64,000 nucleotides of DNA from Rhodanobacteraceae bacterium ZG21-1 (GTDB taxonomy: Bacteria; Pseudomonadota; Gammaproteobacteria; Xanthomonadales; Rhodanobacteraceae), in contig JAJEJU010000022.1 of NCBI GenBank assembly GCA_021390615.1, positions 372,001 to 436,000 of the forward strand, given 5' to 3'. Below, piece by piece: positions 1-9,328 of the stretch; the stretch's first letter is position 1, and each line of letters begins with the position of its first letter. The position numbers and the translations under genes were made by a program. The notes beneath the pieces are model-generated. The model was not told the origin of the DNA. It did no database searches and saw only the letters and a list, made by a program, of their open reading frames with translations.

Positions 1-41
1 TCCACTGATCTTCGTTCCTGAAGACCCGCGAGTTGCAACGC

Positions 42-611
42 ATGAGCAAACGCACGCAAGGTTTGAAGGCGCTCCACGATATCGCGCTCGACCACTGCCA
101 CGACGGCCACCCCGATCTGGCGGCGATGGCGCGCGATCTCGGACGTGCCGTGCATCAACAGACCCACGCCCTCGGCGACGGCCTGGCCGATCTGCGCGCG
201 CGTTCACGCGGCTTCGAACGCTGGCTGCTCGGCAAGCGTCGTGGCATGAGCGTGCTGTTGATGGCGTGGCCGGCCAACCACATCACGCCGGTGCACGATC
301 ACGCAGGCCTGTGGGGCCTCGAGCTGGTGCTGCACGGCGCGCTGGAAGTGCAGTCCTACACGCGCGAGCCGTCGGGCCAGCTGCGCATGGAAGGACGCGA
401 TTGGCTCGGCCTCGGCGACGCCAGCTGGTTCGACGCGGACCACAGCTACGTGCACCGCTGCCGCAATTTGTCGCGCCACCAGACCGCGCTCTCGCTTCAC
501 GTCTACGGCGGCGATCTGGCAAAGTACTTCGCCTACGAGCAGAGCGAATCGTCCGGGCACTGGATCGCGAAGCCGCAGCGCAGCGCGCTCGCCGGCCAGC
601 TGACTCCCTGA
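42..611 (+). CDS. Cysteine dioxygenase-like cupin protein
   Basis: 189-residue protein of the cysteine dioxygenase/thiol dioxygenase cupin family, which uses a mononuclear iron to oxidise a thiol such as cysteine to its sulfinic acid. The iron-binding cupin motif PVHDHAGLWG lies at about residues 82-91 (His85 and His87) and a third histidine at about 138 in SYVHRCRN, matching the spacing of the His86/His88/His140 triad of mammalian enzymes. The length is normal for bacterial members. A TTG nine bases upstream (33) is also in frame, but ATG 42 is a better start. The gene is 41 bp upstream of an FAD/NAD(P)-binding protein in the same direction and they probably form an operon. Substrate (cysteine, 3-mercaptopropionate or other thiol) cannot be told from sequence. 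Confidence 0.85.
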   Translation: MSKRTQGLKALHDIALDHCHDGHPDLAAMARDLGRAVHQQTHALGDGLADLRARSRGFERWLLGKRRGMSVLLMAWPANHITPVHDHAGLWGLELVLHGALEVQSYTREPSGQLRMEGRDWLGLGDASWFDADHSYVHRCRNLSRHQTALSLHVYGGDLAKYFAYEQSESSGHWIAKPQRSALAGQLTP

Positions 612-652
612 CGAGCCGTCGCGCTCCGATTTCACCAGGCTGAAGGATTCTC

Positions 653-2020
653 ATGTTTCGACGGGTTGCCCTCATCGGCGGCGGCGCCGCAGCGGCAACG
701 CTGCTCAGCGAGCTGCTCGATCGTCCCGCCACGCAACCGCTGCATCTGGACTGGTATACCGGCGACACCGGCGCGCTGGCGCGCGGTGTCGCCTACGGCA
801 CCCACTCCGCACGCCACCTGCTCAACGTACGCGCGGCGTCGATGAGCATGTTCGCCGGCAAGCCGCGCGGCTTTCTGGATTTCGCCCAGCGCGGCGACGC
901 CAGCATCGCCGGCACCGACTTCCTGCCGCGCCAGTTGTACGGCGACTATCTCGAGGCTGAAGTGAACCGCGCGCTGGAACTGGCGCGCGCGCACGGCCAC
1001 GACGTCCACCTGATCGCACATGCGGTCGATGCCGTGGTGCCCGAGAGCGACGGCGTCAACGTGATCTGCGGCGAGAACAGCGCGCATGTCGACGCGGCCG
1101 TGCTGGCGCTGGGCGCGTTGCCGCCGCAGCCGCTCGGCGGGGTCGCTCAGGCGGCGCTGGACAGCGGCCGCTACGTGGTCGATCCGTGGCGCTTCCTCGC
1201 CGCCGCGCAGCCCGATTCGCAGCCGCGCAAGGTCGTGCTGATCGGGCTGGGCCTCACCGCCGTGGACGTGCTGCTGGAACTGTCCGCGCTGTGGCCGAAC
1301 GCCGAGTTCACGGCAGTCTCGCGGCACGGCCTGTTTCCCGAGGCGCATCTGAGCAAGGCGTCGGCGCCGACCGACGACGGCGCCGAACTGGTCGAGCAGA
1401 TGCTCGAAGCGCCCGAAGTACGCAGCTGGACGCGCCTGCTGCGCGACACCACCGCGCGCAGCACTGACTGGCGCACCGTCGTCGACGGCTTGCGTCCGCA
1501 CCTGTCGGCGTTGTGGGCGGAGCTGCCGCCGCCGGAGCGCGCACGCTTCATGCGGCATGCGCGCTGGGCCTGGGAACGCGTGCGCCATCGCCTGCCGCCG
1601 CAGGTCGAGCAGGCCATGCATGCGCTGGAACAGAGCGACCGCCTGCATCGCCTGCGCGGACGCATGCGCGATGTGGAGCTGGCCAGCGAAGGGCTGCGCC
1701 TGAACCTGCAGCCGAACGGCGATGGTTCGGCCGTGCTGCCCGCCGACTACGTGATCCAGACCGTGGGCCTGAACACCGACGCGCGCCGCACCGGCCATCC
1801 GCTGGTGCGACAACTGGTGACCAACGGCCATGTCGCGCCCGATCCGCTCGGGCTCGGTTGCGACGCCACCGCCGACGGCCACCTGCGCCACAAGGACGGC
1901 ACCTGGCCACACCTTTTCGCGATCGGCAGCCTGCTGCGCGGCACCCTGTGGGAATCCACCGCGATGCCGGAAATCCGCGTGCAGGCCCGGCATCTGGCCG
2001 ACATCCTGCTGGCCCCCTGA
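653..2020 (+). CDS. FAD/NAD(P)-binding protein (NAD_binding_9 type)
   Basis: 455-residue flavoprotein-like protein. The N-terminus has a Rossmann dinucleotide motif (VALIGGGAAAATLL, residues 5-18), followed by the LARGVAYGTHSARHLLNVRA segment typical of the FAD-NAD(P)-binding (PF13454, YdhS-like) family, and a second nucleotide-binding stretch VVLIGLGLTAVDVLLEL near residue 190. These proteins are presumed oxidoreductases; no reaction is established for this subgroup. The ATG is preceded by a clear ribosome site (GAAGGA, spacing about 6). It follows the thiol dioxygenase gene closely, suggesting a joint role in sulfur or thiol metabolism (inference). A long antisense frame covering this gene is a codon-bias shadow. 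Confidence 0.8.
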   Translation: MFRRVALIGGGAAAATLLSELLDRPATQPLHLDWYTGDTGALARGVAYGTHSARHLLNVRAASMSMFAGKPRGFLDFAQRGDASIAGTDFLPRQLYGDYLEAEVNRALELARAHGHDVHLIAHAVDAVVPESDGVNVICGENSAHVDAAVLALGALPPQPLGGVAQAALDSGRYVVDPWRFLAAAQPDSQPRKVVLIGLGLTAVDVLLELSALWPNAEFTAVSRHGLFPEAHLSKASAPTDDGAELVEQMLEAPEVRSWTRLLRDTTARSTDWRTVVDGLRPHLSALWAELPPPERARFMRHARWAWERVRHRLPPQVEQAMHALEQSDRLHRLRGRMRDVELASEGLRLNLQPNGDGSAVLPADYVIQTVGLNTDARRTGHPLVRQLVTNGHVAPDPLGLGCDATADGHLRHKDGTWPHLFAIGSLLRGTLWESTAMPEIRVQARHLADILLAP

Positions 2021-2153
2021 ACTGGCGGCGCCGCCCCGCTTGCCGCGCCGCGGGGCGACAGCCACACTCGACGCCAGGCTCCAGGCACAACGTGGACGAT
2101 GACGATCGCATGCAAGACCCGCCGCCTTTCGCGCAAACCACGGCGCGGCTGAC

Positions 2154-3554
2154 ATGTCCCTGAGCCTGATCGGCAGCATCGCCTTCGCCCTGCACCTGGC
2201 CGGCGTGCTTGCCGCGATGCACGCCGTGATGCACACGCGCACCGCCCAGGGCGCGTTCGCCTGGGCGCTGGGCCTGATCCTGCTGCCGTATTTCACCCTG
2301 GTGCCCTATCTCTATCTCGGACGCAGCCATTTCATCGGCTACGCCAAGCTGCAGCGCCTGCAGCGCGCCCACGCGGCACGCGCGCCCGCCGCGCCGACGA
2401 CGGCCAGCGAACTGCCGCCGCCGTGCGCGCGCTTCGGCGAGGTCGCCGCAATGCTCGACCGGCGCTTCCACCCAGGCCAGCAGCTGCGCCTGCTGGTCGA
2501 CGGCGAGGCCACCTTCGCGGCGATCTTCGAGGCGATCGCGCAGGCCAGGGAATGCCTGCTGGTGCAGTTCTTCATTTTCCACGACGACGGGCTGGGACGG
2601 CGCATGCAGCAGGCGCTGCTGGAACGCGCCGCCGCCGGGGTCAAGGTCTGCGTGCTGTTCGACGGCATCGGCAGCCACGCCCTGCCGGCGCACTATGTGG
2701 AAGCGCTGCAGGCCGGCGGCGTGGCGATCCATCCGTTCGCCACGCGACGCCGGCACAACCGCTTCCAGCTGAATTTCCGCAATCACCGCAAGGTGGTGCT
2801 GGTCGACGGCCAGCGCGGCTTCGTCGGCGGACTCAACGTCGGCGACGAGTACCTGGGCCTGAAGCCGCCGCTGGCGCCCTGGCGCGACACCCACCTCGAA
2901 CTGCGCGGGCCGGCGCTGGCCGACCTGCAGCGCAGCTTCAGCGAAGACTGGCACTGGGTCACCGGCGAATGGCCGCCGCAGATGGAAGTCGCAGCGGCAA
3001 GCGGCGACGCCCACACCATGATCGCCAGCACCGGCCCCGCCGACCACCAGGAGAGCTGCTCGCTGTTCTTCGTCGGCGCGATCCAGGCCGCACGCAAGCG
3101 GCTGTGGCTGACCTCGCCGTATTTCGTGCCGGACCAGGCGGTGATGTCCGCGCTGCGCCTGGCGGTCTATCGCGGCGTCGACGTGCGCATCCTGATCCCG
3201 GCCCGGCCGGACCATCGCATGGTGTTCCTCGCCTCCGGCCTGCATGCGCACAAGGCGGTGCGCGCCGGCATCCGCATGTACCGCTACCAGCCGGGCTTCA
3301 TCCACCAGAAGGTGATGCTGATCGACGACGACACCGCGGCGGTGGGCAGCATGAATCTGGACAGCCGCTCGTTCCGCCTGAACTTCGAGATCTCGGCGCT
3401 GAACGTGGACTGCGCCTTTGCCGCCGAAGTGGAGGCGATGCTGCAGCAGGACTTCGCGCGCGCGATCGAGGTCACGCCGTCCGATTACCTCGACGCGCCC
3501 TACCCGCTGCGCCTGGCCATGCACGTGGCGCGGCTGTTCGATCCGGTGCTGTAG
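2154..3554 (+). CDS. cls: Cardiolipin synthase (phospholipase D family)
   Basis: 466-residue membrane enzyme that condenses phosphatidylglycerol molecules into cardiolipin at the inner membrane. The N-terminus has two hydrophobic segments (residues about 5-22 and 34-55), then two phospholipase D HKD motifs: HRKVVLVDG at 211-219 and HQKVMLIDD at 384-392 followed by GSMNLDSRSF. Size and domain order match bacterial ClsA-type enzymes. No strong ribosome site is visible before the ATG; the preceding 130 bp after the flavoprotein gene show no other gene. Functional assignment to cardiolipin synthesis rather than another PLD transferase is by family resemblance. Confidence 0.9.
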   Translation: MSLSLIGSIAFALHLAGVLAAMHAVMHTRTAQGAFAWALGLILLPYFTLVPYLYLGRSHFIGYAKLQRLQRAHAARAPAAPTTASELPPPCARFGEVAAMLDRRFHPGQQLRLLVDGEATFAAIFEAIAQARECLLVQFFIFHDDGLGRRMQQALLERAAAGVKVCVLFDGIGSHALPAHYVEALQAGGVAIHPFATRRRHNRFQLNFRNHRKVVLVDGQRGFVGGLNVGDEYLGLKPPLAPWRDTHLELRGPALADLQRSFSEDWHWVTGEWPPQMEVAAASGDAHTMIASTGPADHQESCSLFFVGAIQAARKRLWLTSPYFVPDQAVMSALRLAVYRGVDVRILIPARPDHRMVFLASGLHAHKAVRAGIRMYRYQPGFIHQKVMLIDDDTAAVGSMNLDSRSFRLNFEISALNVDCAFAAEVEAMLQQDFARAIEVTPSDYLDAPYPLRLAMHVARLFDPVL

Positions 3555-3711
3555 CCGACGCGGCGATTGTTCCGCAGCGCCGGCGAAGGCGCTGCCCGAA
3601 TCCGTGGCGTGGATGCGCCAACGAGCCACGTCACGCCCATTCGGCCGGCGCACGACGTCGATCGGCGCAGCGGCTATGCTGCCCGCTCCCGCCACGCTTG
3701 CGCGAATACCC

Positions 3712-4503
3712 ATGCGACCACGCCTCGCCCTGCTGCTCCTGTTGTCCCTGTTCTGCTGCTGCGTGCATGCCGCCGGATCGGCGCGCTGGGTCGAACGCAG
3801 CGCGACGGTAGGCGGGCTGGCCTATCGCTACCAGGTGTTCGTGCCGGTCGGTTGGACTCCGGCGCGGCGCTGGCCGGTGGTGCTGTTCCTGCACGGCAGT
3901 GGCGAGCGCGGCGACGACAATCGCAAGCAGCTCAGCCAGGGCCTGCCGCCGTGGCTGCGCGAGCACGGCGCGAATTTTTCGGCGGTGGTGGTGGTGCCGC
4001 AGGCGCCGGAGTCACATGATTGGAACGGCATCGCCGAGGCGATGGCGATGCGCGCGCTCGACGACAGCGTGCGCGAGTTCCACGGCGATCGGCGAAGGCT
4101 CTATCTCACCGGCTTGTCGATGGGCGGTTTCGGCGCCTGGCAGCTCGCGCTGGATCATCCGCACGTATTCGCGGCCGCCGCGATCATCTGCGGCGCCATC
4201 CTGCCGCTGCCCGACGAGCTCAGCCTGCTCGTCGAAGGCATTCCGCCGAAGGTCGATCCCTACGCCTGGGTCGCGGCGCACATCGGCGCCTTGCCGGTAT
4301 GGATCTTCCACGGCGCCGCCGACGACGTGGTGCCGCCGGCCGATGATCGACGCCTGTACGCCGCCCTGCAGGCGCGCCACGCCGAGGTGCGCTACACCGA
4401 ATTTCCCGGCGTGAACCACGGCTCCTGGGTGCCCGCCTACGCGCTGCCCGAGCTGTGGCCGTGGATGTTCTCGCACCGCCTGGCTGCGCGCGCCGAGCGC
4501 TGA
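3712..4503 (+). CDS. Secreted alpha/beta-hydrolase (PHB depolymerase/esterase-like)
   Basis: 263-residue protein with a Sec signal peptide (MRPRLALLLLLSLFCCCVHAA, cleavage near residue 20) and an alpha/beta-hydrolase fold. Visible are the oxyanion segment LFLHGSGERGDD, the nucleophile elbow GLSMGGFG (Ser in G-x-S-x-G), the acid region FHGAADDVVPP and the terminal histidine in GVNHGSW. This order matches dienelactone hydrolase/prolyl-oligopeptidase-like esterases ("predicted peptidase" COG4099). The open frame continues upstream into the cardiolipin synthase gene, but only the ATG at 3712 gives a signal peptide. The substrate is unknown; export suggests extracytoplasmic ester or peptide hydrolysis. 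Confidence 0.8.
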   Translation: MRPRLALLLLLSLFCCCVHAAGSARWVERSATVGGLAYRYQVFVPVGWTPARRWPVVLFLHGSGERGDDNRKQLSQGLPPWLREHGANFSAVVVVPQAPESHDWNGIAEAMAMRALDDSVREFHGDRRRLYLTGLSMGGFGAWQLALDHPHVFAAAAIICGAILPLPDELSLLVEGIPPKVDPYAWVAAHIGALPVWIFHGAADDVVPPADDRRLYAALQARHAEVRYTEFPGVNHGSWVPAYALPELWPWMFSHRLAARAER

Positions 4504-4516
4504 GCGGCCAACACCG

Positions 4517-4906
4517 TCACGTCGATCCGTTGTCGCCGCGGCGGCTGTCGCGCCAGAGCACCAGCAGCCACGCCACGATCGATCCCGTCAGGGCTCCAAG
4601 GCATTCGCACAGCACGCGCAGGCCGATGCTGTCCGGATCGTGCACGCCAGCCAGTTTGGCGCGCAGCAGCAACGGCGACTGCAGGCCGGCGTAGTTGAAA
4701 TACAGCAGATCCCACAAGTCGCCGGTGGCGGTAGGCACCAGCGCCAGCAGGCAGGACACGGCGAGCAGGCGCGCATGGCTCCAAGGCTGTTGACGGCTCA
4801 GCCAGCGCAACAGCCACAGCAGGGCAAAGGCCACGCCGAACGAGATCGCACCGGCCTGCATGCCGCCGACGATGCCGTAGCCCATCCAGGATTGGTCGTA
4901 ATGCAT
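4517..4906 (-). CDS. Small integral membrane protein, unknown function
   Basis: 129 residues with three predicted membrane segments: about residues 14-34, 45-60 and 99-118. It is convergent with the esterase gene, whose stop lies 13 bp away. A cytoplasmic positively charged tail (WRDSRRGD) ends the protein. I do not recognise a named family. Coding quality (strong third-position GC) supports it being real. The next gene on the same strand encodes a CPXCG cysteine-rich protein, 61 bp upstream, so they may be co-transcribed. Confidence 0.6.
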   Translation of the reverse strand: MHYDQSWMGYGIVGGMQAGAISFGVAFALLWLLRWLSRQQPWSHARLLAVSCLLALVPTATGDLWDLLYFNYAGLQSPLLLRAKLAGVHDPDSIGLRVLCECLGALTGSIVAWLLVLWRDSRRGDNGST

Positions 4907-4967
4907 CGAGGCGCCCCGTATCGCAATCGATGCATTATGCCCGGACTTGCCGCTCGTCTAGCTCCCG

Positions 4968-5156
4968 CTAGGCGTCGTCGCCGGTGCGCAGGCTGATCGA
5001 CGGGTCGCCATCCTTGTCGAAGCTCACCGCCACTTCGATCGGTCGGCAGCACACTGAGCAATCCTCCACGTAGCGCTGCTCGCCGGCCATTTCGTCAACC
5101 AGCAGCTCGATCGGCTCGCCGCAATACGGACAGGCGGCGTCGATGGGGGTGAGCAT
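4968..5156 (-). CDS. CPXCG motif-containing cysteine-rich protein
   Basis: 62-residue protein with two zinc-ribbon-like cysteine pairs: CPYCG at residues 10-14 and CSVCC at about 34-38. This is the signature of the small CPXCG cysteine-rich family (PF14255) common in gammaproteobacteria, whose function is not known; metal binding is likely. An acidic tail follows ([10 protein letters not shown]). The start ATG is at 5156. It precedes the small membrane protein gene on the same strand. Confidence 0.8.
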   Translation of the reverse strand: MLTPIDAACPYCGEPIELLVDEMAGEQRYVEDCSVCCRPIEVAVSFDKDGDPSISLRTGDDA

Positions 5157-5257
5157 GAGAGCAGCCTCGCGTGTCGTTTGCGCTCGCTCGATTATGCCGC
5201 CAGACGTGCGCGACTCGTTTACACTGCCGCCTTCGTCAGGGCAGGGGGCCGTGATTC

Positions 5258-5533
5258 ATGAACCAGCGCGAGTTCGGCGACTACGTCGCAGCGGCAGGCG
5301 CCACATTGGAAGGTTCGCGCTTCACCGCCTACATCCGGGTGGAGGCACGCTCCGGCAAGGGCTTCCCGGTGTATTACGCAATCTGCGAGAACCGCAGCTT
5401 CCGCCAGCGCGAGCCTGCCGAGGCGGCGGCGGCCAGGGCGCTGGACGCCATCGAGGCGCTGGAAGACGACGGCACGCCGGTGTTTCCGCCCGACTACGAC
5501 GGCTTCGACCAGGGCGACCCCGACGATAGCTGA
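5258..5533 (+). CDS. Conserved hypothetical small protein
   Basis: 91-residue acidic protein with no signal peptide or membrane segment. The start ATG follows a GGGGG-type ribosome site (CAGGGGGCC). It shows a mixed alpha/beta composition (YVAAAGATLEGSRFTAYIR; RALDAIEALEDDGTPVF) and an Asp-rich C-terminus. I do not recognise the family. It lies divergent from the CPXCG gene (102 bp between starts), so the short gap probably holds both promoters. Confidence 0.6.
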   Translation: MNQREFGDYVAAAGATLEGSRFTAYIRVEARSGKGFPVYYAICENRSFRQREPAEAAAARALDAIEALEDDGTPVFPPDYDGFDQGDPDDS

Positions 5534-5701
5534 TCGCCACCCAAATGGCGTCGTGAAGTCTTCGTTAGACGGCACGCCGCTAAAGCATTCATTCAAAGGC
5601 GCCGCGGATAATCGCCAGCGACCCAAGCCACCGCCGAACGGGAGTTGCGCGGCGACTTCGCCGACCCGTCCGGCCCCACCACTCCAGCGGAGAACGTACT
5701 G

Positions 5702-7525
5702 GTGAACACCAAGCGCTTCATCTGCAGTGCTCTGAATACCGCGCTCTGCGCCAGCACTCTGGCCTTGTTCGGCTGCAATCAACAGACCCCGACCAGCGCC
5801 GCTCCCGCTGCGCCCGCCACCGCGGCGGCGCCGGCTCCGGCGGCCACGCCGCCGGCAGCGGCAGGCACTACCGCCGCCGCGCCGAGCGCGCCGGCCTACA
5901 CGCCGCCCAGCGCGGACCAGCTGTATCAGATGGTCGCGCCGATCGCGCTGTTCCCCGACAACCTGGTGGCCCAGGTGCTGGCCGGCGCAACCTACCCTGA
6001 CCAGATCACCGCGGCCGACAACCTGCTCGCGCAGAACCCGAACCTCAAGGGCAACCTGCTGCAGACCGCGGTCAACCCGCAGCCCTGGGACGCCAGCGTG
6101 AAAGGCCTCACCGCCTTCCCGTCGGTGCTCGACCAGATGGCCAAGAACATCGAGTGGACCACCGCGCTGGGCACGGCCTACGTGAACGATCCGACCGATG
6201 TGATGAACGCGATTCAGGTGATGCGCCAGCGCGCGTCGCAGCACGGTACGCTGAAGAGCACCGCGCAGCAGCACGTCAGCACCCAGGCCGTGGCGGCGAC
6301 CACCACCACGGCCAGCTACGTCGAGTCGTCGCCGGATTATCCCCCGACCTATGCCGGCCCGGCGGTGGTGCCCGCCCCGGAGCAGGTGATCGAGATCCAG
6401 CCGGCGCAGCCCGACGTGGTCTACGTGCCGGCCTACAACCCGGAGACGGTGTACGGCGAGCCGGTGGCCTACTACCCCGGCTACACCTACGCGCGGCCGG
6501 CCTACAGCACCGGCGACGTGGTCGTCGCGGGCGCGATCGGCTTCGGCGCAGGCATCCTGATCGCCAACTTGTTCGACCACCACGACAATCATTCCTGGGG
6601 CTGGCACAGCTGGGGCATGCACTGGGGCGGCGGTCCCGGCCCGGGCTACGGCGGCGGTGGCGGCGGCTGGCAGCGCCCGGCGGTGGTGCACAACAACAAC
6701 GTGTACGTGTCGAACTCGAACACGGTGATCAATCGCTACACCACCAACAACATCGTCAACAACCGTTACGTCAACAACGGCCAGATCACCAATAACAACG
6801 GCCAGATCAACAACAATCGCTTCGTCAACAACGGCCAGATCAACCACGGTCCGGGCGCAGTCAACAACCGCCCCATGCCGGGCAACCTGCCGGCGAACGG
6901 CGCCAACTTCCATCCGCCCGGCCTCGGCGGCATCACGCCGCAGGCACGCGCTGCCGCCGCCGCGGCGCCGCACGGCCCGATGAGCGTGCCCGACTTCCGC
7001 CATGCGACGGCGCCGGGCCAGCAGCCTTTCGCCCACGGCGCCGCGCCGAACGCGATGCAGGCGAACCGGCCGGGCCCGGCCGCTGCGGGCCATCCGCAGG
7101 CAGCCGCCTTCGTGGCGCAGCATGCGGCTCCCGCAGCGCATCCCGGCCAGCCGGCACCCGCCTTCAACCGCGAAGCGATCGCGCATCCGCCGGCCGTCAA
7201 CCAGCACGGCGGCGCGCCGCATCCGCAGCCGTTCACGCCGGCGCAGGCCGCTCCGCATCCGGCCGAGGCGAACCACCCCGCCGCGCCGCGGCCGCAGCAG
7301 GAGTTCAACCGCCCTGCCCCGCGCCCGCAGGAATTCAACCACCCGGCACCGGCACCGCGGCCGCAAGAGTCCAATCGTCCGGCGCCGCGGCAGGAGGAAT
7401 TCAACCGCCCGGCGCCGCGACCGCAACCGCAGGAACGGCCGCAGCAGCACGAAGCACCGCATCCGGCGCCGGCCCAGCACCACTCCGAGCCGGCCAAGCA
7501 CGATAAAGATCACGACAAACACTGA
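5702..7525 (+). CDS. DUF3300 family lipoprotein with Asn- and Pro/His-rich tail
   Basis: 607-residue lipoprotein. GTG 5702 is preferred because it follows GGAG at a good distance and gives a lipoprotein signal with lipobox LFGC at about residue 21; an in-frame ATG 57 bp upstream would bury the signal. After an Ala/Pro linker comes the DUF3300 domain (from about residue 75: PSADQLYQMVAPIALFPDNL, then DQITAADNLL and QPWDASVKGL), followed by a Tyr/Pro-rich segment, a glycine-rich patch with a single membrane-like stretch, Asn-rich repeats (6740-6845, unit NNGQI/NNRYV) and a long Pro-Gln-Phe-Asn repeat tail ending in a His/Asp/Lys-rich terminus. DUF3300 has no established function. The low-complexity tail is probably a surface or periplasmic extension. 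A strong terminator follows. Confidence 0.8.
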   Translation: MNTKRFICSALNTALCASTLALFGCNQQTPTSAAPAAPATAAAPAPAATPPAAAGTTAAAPSAPAYTPPSADQLYQMVAPIALFPDNLVAQVLAGATYPDQITAADNLLAQNPNLKGNLLQTAVNPQPWDASVKGLTAFPSVLDQMAKNIEWTTALGTAYVNDPTDVMNAIQVMRQRASQHGTLKSTAQQHVSTQAVAATTTTASYVESSPDYPPTYAGPAVVPAPEQVIEIQPAQPDVVYVPAYNPETVYGEPVAYYPGYTYARPAYSTGDVVVAGAIGFGAGILIANLFDHHDNHSWGWHSWGMHWGGGPGPGYGGGGGGWQRPAVVHNNNVYVSNSNTVINRYTTNNIVNNRYVNNGQITNNNGQINNNRFVNNGQINHGPGAVNNRPMPGNLPANGANFHPPGLGGITPQARAAAAAAPHGPMSVPDFRHATAPGQQPFAHGAAPNAMQANRPGPAAAGHPQAAAFVAQHAAPAAHPGQPAPAFNREAIAHPPAVNQHGGAPHPQPFTPAQAAPHPAEANHPAAPRPQQEFNRPAPRPQEFNHPAPAPRPQESNRPAPRQEEFNRPAPRPQPQERPQQHEAPHPAPAQHHSEPAKHDKDHDKH

Positions 7526-7539
7526 TCGCCAGCATCTGG

Positions 7540-7577
7540 CAGACACGCCCGGCCCACTTGGCCGGGCGTGTCTGTTT
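7540..7577 (+). terminator. Rho-independent terminator after DUF3300 gene
   Basis: A perfect 15-bp stem (CAGACACGCCCGGCC paired with its complement) around a 5-base loop, followed by TTTG. It sits 15 bp after the DUF3300 stop. Confidence 0.8.
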
Positions 7578-7688
7578 GTGGGATCCGGATCGGCCGCCGG
7601 ATCGCCGCATCTGCCGCCAGCGGTGCGCTACCATCGCGGCCGTCAGCGGATCGATATCCGTCCGCTCCCCTGATGGAAGCGAATCGCC

Positions 7689-8621
7689 GTGCCCCTTTTC
7701 CCGTCGCGCAAACCCAAGCCGAGAACCGTGCAGGTCGGCGGGCGGCGCTTCATCAGCCAGGGGCTTTCGCACCGCTTCTGGGACGACATCTACCACCAGG
7801 CGCTGACCATCCGCTGGCCGGTGTTCTTCGCCCTGGCCGGCGCCGCGTTCATCGTGCTCAACGGCTTCTTCGCCGTGCTCTACCTGCTGGGCGATCATGC
7901 GATCGCCAACCAGTTTCCCCCAGGCTTCGCCGGCGCGTTCTTTTTCAGCGTGGAGACCCTGGCCACGGTGGGCTACGGCGACATGCACCCGCAGACGCTC
8001 TATGCGCACCTGGTCGCCACGGTGGAGATTTTCACCGGCATGGGCTGCATCGCCCTGATGACCGGCCTGATCTTCTCGCGCTTCTCGCGTCCGCGCGCGA
8101 AGATCCTGTTCGCGAGCAACCCGATCATTCGCCATATCGACGGCCACCTGACCTTGATGATCCGCGCCGCCAACGCGCGCCAGAACGTGATCGCCTCGGC
8201 CACCGCGAAGATGCACCTGCTGCGCCGCTACCACTCGCCGGAAGGATTCCAGCTGCGCAAGATCTACGACCTCAAGCTGGTGCGCGAGCTGCAGCCCATC
8301 TTCTGGCTGAGCTGGAGCCTGATGCACATCATCGACGAATCCAGCCCGCTGTACGGCCACACGCCGGAATCCCTGGCCGAGATCGACGCGACCATCCTGA
8401 TCAGCATTGAAGGCATCGACGAGACCACCTCGCAGTCGATACACGCACGCCATGAATGGAGGCACGACGATCTGCGCTGGAACCATCGCTACGTCGACCT
8501 GGTGACCAGCCGCGAGAAGGACGTGTTCACCATCGACTACGGCGTGTTCAACGAGATCGAGCTGCTTGAAGAGGCACAGGCGCTGCCCGAACCGCCGCCA
8601 CGCCCGCCGGACGCCGGCTGA
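7689..8621 (+). CDS. Inward-rectifier potassium channel (KirBac family)
   Basis: 310-residue channel subunit. The order is: cytoplasmic N-terminus with slide helix (WDDIYHQALTIRWP, residues 31-44), outer helix (45-66), pore helix and the K+ selectivity filter TVGYGD at 93-98, inner helix (about 105-130), then a beta-rich cytoplasmic immunoglobulin-like domain to the end. This matches KirBac1/3 proteins in length and layout. The start is GTG preceded by GGAAG. It acts as a tetramer in the inner membrane. It stands alone between a terminator and a convergent gene. Confidence 0.92.
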   Translation: MPLFPSRKPKPRTVQVGGRRFISQGLSHRFWDDIYHQALTIRWPVFFALAGAAFIVLNGFFAVLYLLGDHAIANQFPPGFAGAFFFSVETLATVGYGDMHPQTLYAHLVATVEIFTGMGCIALMTGLIFSRFSRPRAKILFASNPIIRHIDGHLTLMIRAANARQNVIASATAKMHLLRRYHSPEGFQLRKIYDLKLVRELQPIFWLSWSLMHIIDESSPLYGHTPESLAEIDATILISIEGIDETTSQSIHARHEWRHDDLRWNHRYVDLVTSREKDVFTIDYGVFNEIELLEEAQALPEPPPRPPDAG

Positions 8622-8655
8622 ACGCCGCTGCGGGAATCTGCCGCGAGATATCTGC

Positions 8656-9099
8656 TCAGGCGCGCAAGTGCAGGGTCCGCTCCAGCTCGCGCATGCGCTC
8701 GTGGCCGGCGCGCACCGCGGCGTAGACATCGGCGATCACCAGCCGGGTGGTCGGCGACACGTCCTGGTCCACCATGGCATGCCTGAAGCTGGTCCTGAGC
8801 TGGTCCTCACCGCGCTCGACCTCGACCGCCACGGCGTCGCCGCCGGCGCCGAGCAAGCCGCGCAGATCGGCAAACAGCGGCGGCGATCCGACCTGTCGCT
8901 CGGTGGCGCCGCCCAGCGCACGCGCACGCTTCTGCAGGGTGGCGACCACCTGGCGGCGTTCCGCGGCGCAGCGGCCGAACGCCTCGGCATACAGGCTGCC
9001 GGCCGTTTCGCCGGCGGCCTGCGCATAGCTCTCGGCGCTGTCGATGGTGCCATCGATCAGCAGGTGGAGAATCTCCAGGTCGTGATTGTTCGTGCTCAT
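8656..9099 (-). CDS. PA2169/DUF2383 family four-helix-bundle protein
   Basis: 147-residue all-alpha protein matching the PA2169-type (DUF2383) ferritin-like bundle: opening helix DLEILHLLIDGTIDSAESY, then FGRCAAERRQVVATLQKRA and later QLRTSFRHAM and RAGHERMRELERTL. The reading frame runs further upstream, but ATG 9099 follows GGAGTG and matches family starts. Members are often stress-induced in proteobacteria; function is not established and conserved metal ligands are not obvious here. It is convergent with the potassium channel gene. Confidence 0.8.
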   Translation of the reverse strand: MSTNNHDLEILHLLIDGTIDSAESYAQAAGETAGSLYAEAFGRCAAERRQVVATLQKRARALGGATERQVGSPPLFADLRGLLGAGGDAVAVEVERGEDQLRTSFRHAMVDQDVSPTTRLVIADVYAAVRAGHERMRELERTLHLRA

Positions 9100-9328
9100 G
9101 GCGGCACTCCGTGACGCTGGCCTGCCCGGCGGAAAGCGAATCCGACCGTGCGCCGCGCCCGCACTAGCCACACCGAACGCTAGAGCATCGGATTGCATGA
9201 GGACGTGAAGGCCGCTAGCCCTTGAAACGGCCGGATTCACACGCAAGTCTTTTTTTCTGCGTCGGCTCCGACGCACGCCTCCCCCATCGTGCATCGTCAG
9301 CCACACATCCTCAGCCAAAGGAGTCCCC

